Part shown: positions 46,874 through 55,630 of the stretch, in pieces
Position numbering within the stretch: position 1 is the first letter of the stretch
Layout: the number at the start of each line of letters is the position of its first letter
From: Tissierellia bacterium
GTDB lineage: Bacteria; Bacillota; Clostridia; Tissierellales; Tepidimicrobiaceae
Reading direction: 5' to 3'
Length of the DNA: 64,000 nucleotides
Assembly: GCA_012735215.1 (NCBI GenBank)
Contig: JAAYHX010000002.1
Span: 1-64,000 of the forward strand
The notes under the pieces: model-generated
What the model saw: the letters and a program-made list of their open reading frames with translations, nothing else
Database searches by the model: none
What the model was told of the DNA's origin: nothing
Position numbers and translations under genes: made by a program

Positions 46874-47986
46874 TTGAAACTTGGATTTATAATAAACCCT
46901 ATTGCTGGCATGGGTGGCAAAGTGGGGCTGAAGGGTACTGATGGAGAGGAAGTATTAAAGAAGGCCATAGAGCTTGGAGCAAAGCCTGAATCTCCCATAA
47001 AGGGCAAAAAGGCTTTAGAACTTTTGCTGCCTATTAGAGACAGTATAAGGGTAGTCACCTGTCCTGGTGAAATGGGGGAGGATGTGGCCAGAGAACTAGG
47101 ATTTAATGTGGAGGTCCTTGAGGATATAAAGGGATTAAAGGGACCAGAGGCTACGGAAAAGGCTGCTGAAGAAATGATAAATAGGAAGGTAGACCTTTTG
47201 CTCTTTGCTGGAGGGGATGGGACTGCCAGAAATGTATACAATGCTGTTGGTGATAGATTAACAGTCTTAGGCATACCAGCAGGGGTAAAGATCCATTCAG
47301 GAGTATTCGCCAATCATCCAAGAAGCGCTGGGGAAATAACCCTAAAATATTTCCAAGGTAATGAACTGGATATAAAAGAGATGGAAGTAATGGACATAGA
47401 TGAGGAGGCTTTTAGACAGGGAAGTGTAGTAGCTAAACTATATGGATATATGAAGGTGCCCTTTGAACCAGACCTTGTTCAAGATCAGAAGTTTGGAGGC
47501 ATGCAGGGAGAAGAGTCAGCCCTATGCGGTATAGCTGAAAAGATAGTAGAGACTATGGAACTTGATACCGTATATATAATTGGTTCCGGAACCACAACCA
47601 GATACATTATGGATGAACTAGGGCTTGATAATACCCTACTGGGCATCGATTTGGTTAAGGATAAAAAGCTCATAAAAGCCGATGCAAATGAAAGGGATAT
47701 ATTGGATATTATTGAAGGCCAGAAGGCCAAGATTATAGTAACGGTTATTGGAGGACAGGGTTACATATTTGGTAGGGGCAATCAGCAGATCAGCGGAGAA
47801 GTGATAAAGAGGGTAGGTAAGGAACATATACAAGTGATTGCAACTAAGCAGAAGCTGATGTCCTTGAAGGATAAACCTCTATTAGTAGATACTGGAGATG
47901 ATGAGGTAAATAGCATGTTTAATGGCTATATAAGGGTTAGGACTAACTATGATGAAGAAGTAATCCACAAGGTAAAAGGCCTTTAA
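46874..47986 (+). CDS. ATP-NAD kinase family protein
   Basis: A 370-residue protein of the ATP-NAD/AcoX kinase family. FIINPIAGMGGKVGLKGTDG at the N-terminus and LLLFAGGDGTARNVYNAV (GGDGT motif near 117-121) define the fold shared with NAD kinases. The C-terminus has GSGTTTRYIM and GGQGYIFGRGNQQIS. TTG 46874 follows AGAGGTGAT. This subgroup is distinct from housekeeping NAD kinase and its in vivo substrate is uncertain. Confidence 0.82.
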   Translation: MKLGFIINPIAGMGGKVGLKGTDGEEVLKKAIELGAKPESPIKGKKALELLLPIRDSIRVVTCPGEMGEDVARELGFNVEVLEDIKGLKGPEATEKAAEEMINRKVDLLLFAGGDGTARNVYNAVGDRLTVLGIPAGVKIHSGVFANHPRSAGEITLKYFQGNELDIKEMEVMDIDEEAFRQGSVVAKLYGYMKVPFEPDLVQDQKFGGMQGEESALCGIAEKIVETMELDTVYIIGSGTTTRYIMDELGLDNTLLGIDLVKDKKLIKADANERDILDIIEGQKAKIIVTVIGGQGYIFGRGNQQISGEVIKRVGKEHIQVIATKQKLMSLKDKPLLVDTGDDEVNSMFNGYIRVRTNYDEEVIHKVKGL

Positions 47987-48073
47987 TTTGCAATTATTGC
48001 AAGTGTATACCCAATTTTGAAAAGTTGAATAGGTTTGACAAATTTTTGATTTGGTATTATAATTTAATTGATG

Positions 48074-48190
48074 AAAATCTTCAGGGCGAGGTGGAAGTCC
48101 TCACCGGCGGTATAGCCCGCGAGCCGATCTATCGGTTGACTTGGTGAAATTCCAAGGCCGACAGTTAAAGTCTGGATGGAAGAAGATTTT
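48074..48190 (+). ncRNA. FMN riboswitch (RFN element)
   Basis: All hallmark parts are visible: closing stem P1 AAAATCTTC/GAAGATTTT (48074-48082 with 48182-48190), AGGGCGAGGTGGAA, CCTCACCGGCGGTA, AGCCCGCGAGCC, GGTGAAATTCCAAGGCCGAC and GTTAAAGTCTGGATGG. It binds FMN and here controls the ribU riboflavin transporter. The expression platform is the terminator 43 nt downstream, so FMN should shut off transcription. Confidence 0.97.
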
Positions 48191-48232
48191 ACGCAGGTGT
48201 ATATGTGCACACAAATATTTGCCTGTTATATC

Positions 48233-48266
48233 GCCCCGAAGATATCTTCGGGGCTTTCCTATTCTT
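48233..48266 (+). terminator. Riboswitch-controlled terminator
   Basis: A perfect 11-bp inverted repeat (GCCCCGAAGAT/ATCTTCGGGGC, 48233-48254) followed by TTTCCTATTCTT lies between the FMN aptamer and ribU. It is the expected regulated attenuator. Confidence 0.88.
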
Positions 48267-48310
48267 CCATGCTGCCCTAAAGAAATATAAGAAAATGGAG
48301 GCGCATGCTA

Positions 48311-48916
48311 ATGGATACCATCAAAAAGGAATACCTTAACACAAGAACACTGGTAAAGGTGTCAATCTTAGGTGCAATTTCCTTCCTGCTAATGTTCTTA
48401 GAATTCCCGCTATGGTTTGCACCAGCATTTTTGGAATTTGACTTTTCAGATGTGCCTGCACTGATAGGTTCCTTTGCTTTAGGACCTTTTGCAGGGGTAC
48501 TAGTTCAGCTGGTAAAAAATCTACTAAACTTATTAATAGAGGGGACAGATACGGCTGCAGTAGGAGAATTTGCTAATTTTGTTGTAGGCAGCATCTTTGT
48601 ATTTACTGCTGGTTGGGTCTATCATAAGAATAAAAGCTTTAAGACTGCAATAATTGGTATGATTATAGGAACTTTGGCAATGACTCTTGCTATGTCTTTG
48701 GCTAATTATTTTGTCATGATCCCCTTATATGCTAAATTGTTTGGTTGGCCAATTTCAGACATTGTAGCCTTAGGCCGGGCAGTAAATAGATTTGTAGTAG
48801 ACTTTAAGACACTGATATTATTTGCAGTTGTACCTTTCAATTTGGTTAAGGGAATTATTGTTACCTTGGTAACAACTTTACTGTATAAAAAGGTATCGCC
48901 AATATTGAAGAGATAA
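48311..48916 (+). CDS. ribU: ECF transporter riboflavin S component
   Basis: About 201 residues, the membrane-embedded substrate-capture subunit of an energy-coupling-factor riboflavin importer. It has the family pattern VSILGAISFLLMFLEFPLWFAPAFLEFDFSDVPALIGSFALGP, six hydrophobic segments and VQLVKNLLN. GGAGG (48297-48301) sits 9 nt before ATG 48311 but only 3 nt before ATG 48305, so 48311 is preferred. The EcfA/EcfT module must lie elsewhere. Riboflavin specificity follows from the FMN riboswitch. Confidence 0.93.
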   Translation: MDTIKKEYLNTRTLVKVSILGAISFLLMFLEFPLWFAPAFLEFDFSDVPALIGSFALGPFAGVLVQLVKNLLNLLIEGTDTAAVGEFANFVVGSIFVFTAGWVYHKNKSFKTAIIGMIIGTLAMTLAMSLANYFVMIPLYAKLFGWPISDIVALGRAVNRFVVDFKTLILFAVVPFNLVKGIIVTLVTTLLYKKVSPILKR

Positions 48917-48922
48917 ATTATT

Positions 48923-48955
48923 AACCACAGGGATATGCCCTGTGGTTTGTTATTG
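48923..48955 (+). terminator. Terminator after ribU
   Basis: AACCACAGGG (48923-48932) pairs with CCCTGTGGTT (48938-48947), 5-nt loop, then TTGTTATTG. Confidence 0.8.
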
Positions 48956-49023
48956 TGTTATTATTGATATGCACGAATCTATAAGGCTTAAATCTAATCT
49001 TTGAAAATTAGATATTTACATCT

Positions 49024-49200
49024 AAGGGCATACTAGCAAAGTTCGATTCTCCGGTCTCCAAGATTTGTGAAGTATCACGGCTTACAAAACCGATTTGCGT
49101 AACCGCTACCGCTTAGGACGCAAATCTTATGGTTTTGCTTCGCCTGATACTTCAATCAAATCTTTCCGAAGTCGGCTCTCATCTGTGCTAGTATGCTTTT
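49024..49200. repeat. Nested 177-bp imperfect palindrome (MITE/REP-like or structured RNA)
   Basis: Four nested complementary blocks fold the whole segment on itself: GCATACTAGCA (49028-49038) with 49186-49196, AAGATTTG (49060-49067) with 49157-49164, GAAGTATCA (49069-49077) with 49145-49153, and CAAAACC...GATTTGCGT (49085-49100) with ACGCAAATC (49118-49126) and GGTTTTG (49131-49137). It is more GC-rich than its surroundings and lacks a reading frame. The loop carries ACCGCT twice in tandem. The rest of the 48956-49430 gap shows nothing I can assign. Confidence 0.75.
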
Positions 49201-49431
49201 GATTCTATACCTCAAGCTTACGAAACAGAAAGCAGGGCTTTACAGATTATAGCTAGACATATATGCATATTGGGTATAGTTCTACAAAGGAGCCTATGTT
49301 TCTAAGGTTCAAAGACAATCAGATGAAATAATGATCTTTTTCAATATAAACATTTATATTATACTTGCTATCCTGCATTTTTATGCTCTAAGTAAGTGTA
49401 TATAGCTTAATTGTGTTAGATTAACTGTTAA

Positions 49432-49460
49432 TTGTGAATTGACAAAACTAGTGGTATAAT
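49432..49460 (+). promoter_or_regulatory. Probable promoter of the tsaE operon
   Basis: TTGTGA (49432-49437), 17 nt, TATAAT (49455-49460), with a TG one base before the -10 (extended -10). It lies 33 nt before the tsaE start. Confidence 0.6.
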
Positions 49461-49492
49461 TATATTTAGTTCAGTATAGGAAGGTTGATGAA

Positions 49493-49954
49493 ATGGTTAA
49501 AATAATACTAAAGAATCCTAAGGAAAGCCAGGACTTTGGAGAAAAATTAGGCCGCATCCTAAAGGGGGGAGATGTTATATCCCTAACAGGTGACCTAGGA
49601 GCAGGTAAGACAACTATCACCAAGGCTATTGGCAAGGGCCTGGAAGTAGAAGAGTATATAACCAGTCCTACTTTTGCCCTGATTAACCAGTATGAAGGAA
49701 GAGTTAGAGTATATCATTTTGATGTATATAGATTGGAAGGGGTAGAGGATTTGTATGATTTAGGATTTGAAGATTATTTCTACTCTGACGGGGTTACCAT
49801 TGTGGAGTGGGGAGATAAGATTCATGGACTTCTACCTGAACATACAATCCACATACAAATTGAGAAGGGAAAGGAATTGAATGAAAGGATAGTTACCATT
49901 TCAGGCCAGGGAGAAAGATATAGTGAAATAGTTGAGGAGTTGAGGAAAAGTTGA
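49493..49954 (+). CDS. tsaE: tRNA threonylcarbamoyladenosine (t6A) biosynthesis ATPase TsaE
   Basis: A 153-residue P-loop ATPase (GDLGAGKTT, 33-41) that acts with TsaB and TsaD to place threonylcarbamoyl on A37 of ANN-decoding tRNAs. SPTFALINQYEGR and YHFDVYRL are family segments. ATG 49493 follows AGGAAGG. First gene of the tsaE-tsaB-rimI-tsaD operon. Confidence 0.94.
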   Translation: MVKIILKNPKESQDFGEKLGRILKGGDVISLTGDLGAGKTTITKAIGKGLEVEEYITSPTFALINQYEGRVRVYHFDVYRLEGVEDLYDLGFEDYFYSDGVTIVEWGDKIHGLLPEHTIHIQIEKGKELNERIVTISGQGERYSEIVEELRKS

Positions 49955-50655
49955 AAATATTAGCTATAGACACATCTACAGTAATGGCTACTTGTGCTGT
50001 TTTAGATGAAGACAACCTATTGGGAGAATTCTCATTGAACCAAAATTTCGGGCATTCAGAAAATCTAGTGCCTATGGTGAAGACCCTTTTGGATAATTTG
50101 AGCTTAAAGGTATCTGACATAGATTTATACGGAGTTGCTGTAGGCCCCGGTTCCTTTACAGGCCTGAGGATTGGTATTGCCACTGTAAAGGCTTTTGCTC
50201 ATGTATACAATAAGCCTATAGTTGGCATATCCACTTTAGAAGGGCTGGCCTTTAATCTAAGCCATAGGGGCATTATTGTTCCCATGATAGATGCAAGAAG
50301 AAATAGGGTATATACAGGTATATATAAATGGGAAAATGGCTATCTTAATAATATAGAAGAAGATACTGTAATGGAAATAGATCAGCTATTGGAACACTTA
50401 GGTGAAAACTATAATAATATAATGGTAAATGGGAATGGGATAAATATTCACAGGGAGAAGATAAAGGACAAACTAGGAGATAAGGTAGAGTTTGCGCCAA
50501 ATATACATAATACCTGCCGGGCTGCAAGCATTGGAGAATTGGCACTGCTTAAAAAGGATCATGGGAAGCTTAGCAATTATTTTACCTTGGTCCCTGAATA
50601 CCTACGGGAATCCCAAGCCCAAAGGGATTATAAAAAGAAGGAAAGGGATAACTGA
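49951..50655 (+). CDS. tsaB: t6A biosynthesis protein TsaB
   Basis: A 234-residue ASKHA-fold protein (ILAIDTSTVMATCAVLD at the start, GVAVGPGSFTGLRIGIATVKAF) that forms the scaffold dimer with TsaD. It begins at TTG 49951, overlapping the tsaE stop by 4 nt. It lacks the metal-binding HxEGH motif of TsaD, as expected. Confidence 0.94.
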   Translation: MKILAIDTSTVMATCAVLDEDNLLGEFSLNQNFGHSENLVPMVKTLLDNLSLKVSDIDLYGVAVGPGSFTGLRIGIATVKAFAHVYNKPIVGISTLEGLAFNLSHRGIIVPMIDARRNRVYTGIYKWENGYLNNIEEDTVMEIDQLLEHLGENYNNIMVNGNGINIHREKIKDKLGDKVEFAPNIHNTCRAASIGELALLKKDHGKLSNYFTLVPEYLRESQAQRDYKKKERDN

Positions 50656-51098
50656 TGGATTTGATTATCCGAGACATGAAAGAATCTGACCTAGATAGAA
50701 TTATGGAAATAGAAGAGAAAACTTTTAACCCTCCTTGGTCTAGGGAGGCCTTTTTGTTAGAATTGACTAAGAATCTTTTGGCCAAATATATAGTCGCAGA
50801 AGTAGACGGGCTTGTAGTTGGATATGGAGGTATATGGCTTATAATAGACGAAGGCCACGTTACCAATATAGCTGTAGATGAAAAATACAGAGGTAAGGGC
50901 ATTGGAAGCAAGATCTTAGAAGGTCTAATACAGCTATGTGCAGATAGAAATATGATAGCCATGACCTTGGAAGTTAGAAAGTCCAATGAGGTTGCACAAG
51001 CCCTTTATAGAAAATACGGCTTTAAGGAATATGGTATTAGAAAGGGATACTATCAAGACAACAATGAAGATGCAATTATTATGTGGAAGGATATTTAA
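50655..51098 (+). CDS. rimI: Ribosomal protein S18 alanine N-acetyltransferase (GNAT)
   Basis: A 147-residue GNAT acetyltransferase. VTNIAVDEKYRGKGIGSKIL is the acetyl-CoA-binding motif A, LEVRKSNEVAQALYRKYGF motif B. The ATG shares one base with the tsaB stop. RimI is commonly encoded between tsaB and tsaD. Confidence 0.92.
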   Translation: MDLIIRDMKESDLDRIMEIEEKTFNPPWSREAFLLELTKNLLAKYIVAEVDGLVVGYGGIWLIIDEGHVTNIAVDEKYRGKGIGSKILEGLIQLCADRNMIAMTLEVRKSNEVAQALYRKYGFKEYGIRKGYYQDNNEDAIIMWKDI

Positions 51099-51116
51099 CT
51101 TAAAGAGGTGGAAACA

Positions 51117-52133
51117 ATGGATAAGGATATTGTAACGTTAGCAATAGAAACATCATGTGATGAAACTTCCTGTGCCATACTAAGGAATGGAAGGGAAGTT
51201 TTGTCCAATATAATATCTTCTCAAATAGATATTCACAGGAAGTTTGGTGGAGTAGTCCCAGAGGTGGCCTCAAGAAAGCATATTGAGAACATGAATTTGA
51301 TAATCCAGGAAGCCTTGGATGAAGCAAAAATGACCTTTGACGATATAGATATAATAGGTGTAACTAGGGGGCCGGGCCTTGTAGGTGCCTTGCTTGTAGG
51401 GATCTCTAGTGCTAAGGCTATTGCTTATGCCTTGGATAAGCCCTTAATTGGTGTAAACCACATAGAAGGTCATATTTGTGCAAACTATATTGAGCATAAG
51501 GACTTAGAACCTCCTTTTACCTGCCTAGTAGTGTCTGGAGGTCATACCTACCTTATATATGTAAAGGACTATACAGAATATGAAATGGTGGGCAGAACAA
51601 GGGATGATGCAGCAGGGGAAGCCTTTGACAAGGTAGCAAGAACCTTGGGCTTATCCTACCCAGGAGGACCTGTAATCGATAAGCTCTCAAAGGAAGGCAA
51701 TCCTGATGCTATCCCCTTCCCAAGGGTCTATCTGGAAAATGACAGCTATGATTTTAGCTTTAGTGGACTTAAAACTGCCGTGCTAAACTATATAAACCAA
51801 GCTAGGCAAAAGGGTGAAGAGATAGTAGTCAAGGATGTGGCTGCCAGCTTCCAGCAAGCTGTAATAGATGTGCTTGTGGATAAGTCCATAAGGCTTGCCA
51901 AGGAGAGAAAAACAGATAAAATAGTAATAGCTGGAGGAGTAGCAGCAAACCAAGGCTTAAGGGAATTGATGGCCCAAAGGGGCCAAGAGGAGAATATCAA
52001 GATTCTCTATCCATCAAACAAGTTATGCACAGACAATGCAGCTATGATAGGCTCAGCTGCCTACTTTAACTATATGAAGAATAAGGTCTCAGACCTTTAT
52101 TTAAGTGTTGCTCCAAATTTAGAGCTTATATGA
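51117..52133 (+). CDS. tsaD: t6A transferase TsaD (Gcp/Kae1 family)
   Basis: A 338-residue ASKHA-fold enzyme that transfers threonylcarbamoyl to tRNA A37. Metal-ligand HIEGH is at 115-119; [27 protein letters not shown] and [10 protein letters not shown] are canonical. GAGGTG precedes ATG 51117; the GTG at 51108 is inside that ribosome site. Immediately downstream lies the second DnaA-box cluster. Confidence 0.97.
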   Translation: MDKDIVTLAIETSCDETSCAILRNGREVLSNIISSQIDIHRKFGGVVPEVASRKHIENMNLIIQEALDEAKMTFDDIDIIGVTRGPGLVGALLVGISSAKAIAYALDKPLIGVNHIEGHICANYIEHKDLEPPFTCLVVSGGHTYLIYVKDYTEYEMVGRTRDDAAGEAFDKVARTLGLSYPGGPVIDKLSKEGNPDAIPFPRVYLENDSYDFSFSGLKTAVLNYINQARQKGEEIVVKDVAASFQQAVIDVLVDKSIRLAKERKTDKIVIAGGVAANQGLRELMAQRGQEENIKILYPSNKLCTDNAAMIGSAAYFNYMKNKVSDLYLSVAPNLELI

Positions 52134-52158
52134 TAATTATCAACAAAATCCCCAGAGT

Positions 52159-52287
52159 ATTTCCACATGCTCATATATAACCACATGTAAATTATTGTGG
52201 ATAATGTGGGAAAACAACTTTATTTCCAATAAAATCCCCAGTAATAGGACAAGTTACTGGGGATAATTTTGTGGATAATGTGCATAA
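52159..52287. promoter_or_regulatory. DnaA-box cluster B, next to tsaD/gcp
   Basis: Three exact TTATNCACA boxes on the minus strand at 52196-52204, 52270-52278 and 52279-52287, the last two abutting head to tail. Weaker matches lie at 52159-52167, 52177-52185 and 52205-52213. They fill the gap between the convergent tsaD and ABC-F genes, together with an 11-bp hairpin (52234-52244 with 52254-52264). B. subtilis also has a DnaA-box cluster at gcp (tsaD). Confidence 0.7.
52234..52264. terminator. Hairpin between convergent tsaD and ABC-F genes
   Basis: ATCCCCAGTAA (52234-52244) pairs exactly with TTACTGGGGAT (52254-52264) around a 9-nt loop. AT-rich flanks but only a short T-run on the plus strand; possibly a shared terminator. 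Confidence 0.5.
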
Positions 52288-52308
52288 ATATTGAAAAAAT
52301 AGGGAAAA

Positions 52309-54219
52309 CTATAACTCTGTTAATTCTATCCATTTTTCATATAATTCATCTAGCTTCTTTTGTAAGTATTCCCTTTCCTTAGACAATTCAGCAATCCTCT
52401 TTGGATTATCATATAGCTGTGGATCGCACAGCTGCTGATCCAAGTTGGCTATCTCTGTTTCCCTTTCTTCAATGGATTTTTCTAGATCCTTTATTTCCTG
52501 CCTTTTCTTTTTCTCTTGAATTAGCTTCTCTTTTTCCTTTTTCTTATCCTTTATTATCTGAGTTTTAGTCTTATGCTCTTCCTCTTCTTCAACTATTAGC
52601 TCATTTTTTTTCTCAATATAGTAATTATAATTTCCTAGGTATTCCTTTATTCCCTCTGTTGATAATTCCAATATCTTATCACATACCTTATTTAAGAAAT
52701 ACCTGTCGTGGGAGATCACAAGAAGAGTGCCGCTATAGTCAATAAGGGCATCCTCCAATACTTCCTTTGAATCTATGTCAAGATGGTTTGTAGGCTCGTC
52801 CATAAGGAGGAAATTTGCCTTGGACATCATTAACTTAAGAAGGGACAATCTACTTCTTTCACCACCGCTCAGTTCGCTGATCTCCTTAAAAATATCATCA
52901 CCAATAAATAGAAACCTGCTAAGGAGACTTCTAATGGTGAAATGGTCTAGGTTTGGATTTTCATCCCATATCTCATCAATAACTGTATTGTCCAAGTTCA
53001 GATTGGCTTGTTCCTGATCAAAATGTGCCACATTTACACCATGGCCTAGTATTATATCCCCTTCATCGGCAGGAATTTCCTTTAGTATTATTTTAAACAA
53101 GGTAGTCTTTCCAACACCATTAGGTCCTATAAGTCCAACCTTTTCTCCCCTATATATGTTAAAGTTTATATCATATAACAGCCTCTTTTTGTCAAAACTC
53201 TTTGTTATATTATTAACACTTAAGACCTGTTTTCCACTTGTGGTCTTAGGCTCAAAGCTAATCTTTACCCTTTTATTATCAATAGGAAGATCCTTTACCA
53301 GCTTCATCTTGTCCAAGAGCTTCTGTCGGCTTTGGGCTTGTTTTATATACCTGGCACCACCATAGTTAGAGAAGCGTTTTATGATCTCTTCCTGCCTTTT
53401 TATTTCCCTTTGCTGGTTTTCATATTGCTTTTTTAGTATTTCCAGTTCCTTTTTCCTCTGCTTCATAAACCCTGAATAGTTGGCATCATATACCCTTATT
53501 TTTTTGTCTTCTAGGTGGAATATTTTAGATACCACATTATCCAAGAAATACCTATCATGGGAGATGATAATAGCTGCTCCCTTGTAGTCTTTAATATAGG
53601 CTTCCAACCATTCAGTGGCTTCAATATCCAAATGGTTTGTAGGCTCATCCAGAAGTATCAAGTCTGGTTTAGTTAACAATAGCTTTGCTAGGGAAACCCT
53701 AGCCTTCTGGCCACCGCTTAATATGTCTATGCTCTTGTCCATATCCTCATCAGTAAAACCCAGTCCCTTTAATACTCCCTTGATTTCGCTTTTATAGCCA
53801 TATCCATTTAGATTATTGAACTGCTCCAACATATGGGCATATTCTTTCATCAGGTTGTCCAGCTTGCTGGATTGGCCATTTTGACCTTCTTCACTAATCC
53901 TCTTTTCCAAGTCCCTCAGATCCTTTTCCATCTGGACTAGGGGTTCAAATACCTCAAGGCACTCATTGAATATGGTCTTTTGGCTGGATATGTTAGTATG
54001 CTGCTTTAAATATCCTATTTTTAGACCCTTTCTAATATACATATCTCCCCCATCTCTGGACAGTTCATCAGTCAGTATATTGAAAAGGGTGGTCTTGCCA
54101 GAGCCATTTAGGCCTATAAGACCAATTTTGTCCTTGTCTTCCACTGCAAAACTTATATTTTCTAGTACCTGATTTACTCCATAGTATTTTGATATATTGC
54201 TTAAAGATAGTACTATCAT
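52309..54219 (-). CDS. ABC-F family ATPase (YdiF-like)
   Basis: A 636-residue soluble protein with two ATPase domains and no membrane spans. The first Walker A is GLNGSGKTT (36-44), the second GPNGVGKTT; both LSGG signatures (ILSGGQKAR, LSGGERSR) and DEPTNHLDI Walker B motifs are intact. The linker between them carries the ABC-F interdomain helix, and the C-terminal ~90 residues form a charged coiled coil. ABC-F proteins act on the ribosomal E site. ATG 54219 follows GGAGCGAG. Position beside tsaD and rex matches B. subtilis ydiF. Confidence 0.92.
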   Translation of the reverse strand: MIVLSLSNISKYYGVNQVLENISFAVEDKDKIGLIGLNGSGKTTLFNILTDELSRDGGDMYIRKGLKIGYLKQHTNISSQKTIFNECLEVFEPLVQMEKDLRDLEKRISEEGQNGQSSKLDNLMKEYAHMLEQFNNLNGYGYKSEIKGVLKGLGFTDEDMDKSIDILSGGQKARVSLAKLLLTKPDLILLDEPTNHLDIEATEWLEAYIKDYKGAAIIISHDRYFLDNVVSKIFHLEDKKIRVYDANYSGFMKQRKKELEILKKQYENQQREIKRQEEIIKRFSNYGGARYIKQAQSRQKLLDKMKLVKDLPIDNKRVKISFEPKTTSGKQVLSVNNITKSFDKKRLLYDINFNIYRGEKVGLIGPNGVGKTTLFKIILKEIPADEGDIILGHGVNVAHFDQEQANLNLDNTVIDEIWDENPNLDHFTIRSLLSRFLFIGDDIFKEISELSGGERSRLSLLKLMMSKANFLLMDEPTNHLDIDSKEVLEDALIDYSGTLLVISHDRYFLNKVCDKILELSTEGIKEYLGNYNYYIEKKNELIVEEEEEHKTKTQIIKDKKKEKEKLIQEKKKRQEIKDLEKSIEERETEIANLDQQLCDPQLYDNPKRIAELSKEREYLQKKLDELYEKWIELTEL

Positions 54220-54294
54220 AATTTCTCGCTCCTATTTATTGTATTAATATATATTGTAGCAAAAAAAATGACCCTTTAAAAGTAAAGGGCTAAC

Positions 54295-54504
54295 TTAGGA
54301 TTTTAAATCATTTTCCATGGCAAGGCTGCTTAATACTTTGTCAATTAGATCTAGTTCACACCTTCCTTCTTTTGTAAAATGCTTGCAGTTCTCACAGCTT
54401 TCAAATTTTCCAGCATTAGATTTAAGTCTTAATCTATTCTCTTCTACTGGGGCATATGAATCACAATAAATAGCTATTTTCCTTAACTGTTCTTTACTAG
54501 CCAT
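54295..54504 (-). CDS. Small Cys-rich protein of unknown function
   Basis: A 69-residue protein with a CENCKHF...GRC cluster (three cysteines, CxxC plus one) that could bind a metal, between a basic N-terminal helix and a leucine-rich C-terminal helix. AGGAGG precedes ATG 54504. It is divergent from rex. No family recognised. Confidence 0.72.
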   Translation of the reverse strand: MASKEQLRKIAIYCDSYAPVEENRLRLKSNAGKFESCENCKHFTKEGRCELDLIDKVLSSLAMENDLKS

Positions 54505-54590
54505 AAAAAATCCTCCTGAAGGTTTTTATAATACTATTATGGGTAATAATATAAATACTATGCATATTATTTAATTAACAAATTACTAAA

Positions 54591-54619
54591 TTGACCAATT
54601 TAAAGCCCAATGATATAAT
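54591..54619 (+). promoter_or_regulatory. Sigma-A promoter of rex
   Basis: TTGACC (54591-54596), 17 nt, TATAAT (54614-54619). Just downstream, ATTGT-N6-ACAAT (54623-54638) covers the start site; it is shorter than a standard Rex operator, so autoregulation is only possible. Confidence 0.7.
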
Positions 54620-54679
54620 AAAATTGTCTCATAACAATATCAAAAATTTAACAATAAACAAACAACAGGGGGTGCGATA

Positions 54680-55330
54680 ATGGAAAAAGAAAACAGGGTA
54701 TCGATAACGGTCATAAGAAGATTACCTAAATACTATAGGTATTTAAATGATCTATTAAACAAAGGAATAAACAGGATATCGTCTCAGGAATTGAGTAAGA
54801 TGACCGGTTTTACTGCTTCTCAAATTAGGCAGGACTTGAACAACTTTGGTGGGTTCGGACAACAAGGTTATGGCTATAATGTAGAAGATCTACACAGCCA
54901 GCTAGGTAAAATACTAGGCCTTGATAAGGTATACAAGTCTGTAATTGCTGGAGCGGGTAATTTAGGGCAAGCTATTGCAAATTATAGAGGATTTCAGGAT
55001 GCAGGTTTTGAGGTTTTATCCTTGTTCGATAAGAATCCAAAGCTTATAGGTATTAAAATTAGAGACATAGAAATCCGTGATGTGGATGAAATGGAATCCT
55101 TTATAAAGGAAAATGGCATCGAGATCGGTATAATAACTACGCCTAAAGAAAGCGCTCAGATGATTGCTGAAATCTTTGAAAGAAGCGGAATAAAAGGCAT
55201 TTGGAATTTTGCGCCTGCAGACATAAAGGTCAAGGAAGACATAATAGTTGAAAATGTCTATTTAAACGAATCCCTATTCGCATTGTCATATTTTATGAAC
55301 AATAAAAAGGACTATGTAAGAAGAGATTAG
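54680..55330 (+). CDS. rex: Redox-sensing transcriptional repressor Rex
   Basis: A 216-residue repressor that senses the NADH/NAD ratio. The N-terminal winged helix (1-80) contains SSQELSKMTGFTASQIRQDL. The Rossmann domain begins with GAGNLG (91-96), and the final ~20 residues form the domain-swapped helix. GGGGGTG precedes ATG 54680. In fermentative Clostridia Rex controls genes for NADH-consuming pathways. Confidence 0.96.
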   Translation: MEKENRVSITVIRRLPKYYRYLNDLLNKGINRISSQELSKMTGFTASQIRQDLNNFGGFGQQGYGYNVEDLHSQLGKILGLDKVYKSVIAGAGNLGQAIANYRGFQDAGFEVLSLFDKNPKLIGIKIRDIEIRDVDEMESFIKENGIEIGIITTPKESAQMIAEIFERSGIKGIWNFAPADIKVKEDIIVENVYLNESLFALSYFMNNKKDYVRRD

Positions 55331-55350
55331 CCGTGGATTTTAGGCAATAG

Positions 55351-55396
55351 CAGGTGACTTGAAGAAGGGTGATTTGCTTTAGGTCATCTGTTTTTT
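55351..55396 (+). terminator. Weak terminator after rex
   Basis: AGGTGAC (55351-55357) can pair with GTCATCT (about 55383-55389) across a long loop and is followed by GTTTTTTG. The remainder of 55397-55559 is AT-rich with no feature that I can assign. Confidence 0.4.
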
Positions 55397-55559
55397 GCCC
55401 TAATAAAGACAAAAAATTAACGAAGAATAACAAAATTTTCACAATCATACCTAGGTAAAATTTTTGGGAAGACTAATAGTATTTTTAAAGGGGACTTGGG
55501 ATTTATTTTATAAATAGTTTTAAAAGTAGGATAACAGCAAATATTAGGACAATTGAGAA

Positions 55560-55588
55560 TTGAACTTACATTATTAAAATGATAGAAT
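55560..55588 (+). promoter_or_regulatory. Promoter of the sigma-54 activator gene
   Basis: TTGAAC (55560-55565), 17 nt, TAGAAT (55583-55588). The same two hexamers and spacing occur before the glutamate dehydrogenase gene at 63677-63705. Confidence 0.6.
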
Positions 55589-55616
55589 AAAAGCACTAAG
55601 GTGCTTTTATTTTTTT
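55586..55616 (+). terminator. Intrinsic terminator just before the activator's ribosome site
   Basis: AATAAAAGCAC (55586-55596) pairs with GTGCTTTTATT (55601-55611), 4-nt loop, and a run of T to 55616. It would stop upstream readthrough; the local promoter would start inside it, so its own transcript would escape. Confidence 0.8.
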
Positions 55617-55630
55617 GAAAGGAGTATTAC

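Noticed and set aside
49038-49061. tRNA-like 3' end (GTTCGATTCTCC...GGTCTCCA)
   Set aside because: The T-stem does not pair beyond two bases and no D or anticodon arms precede it; the segment is explained by the nested palindrome.
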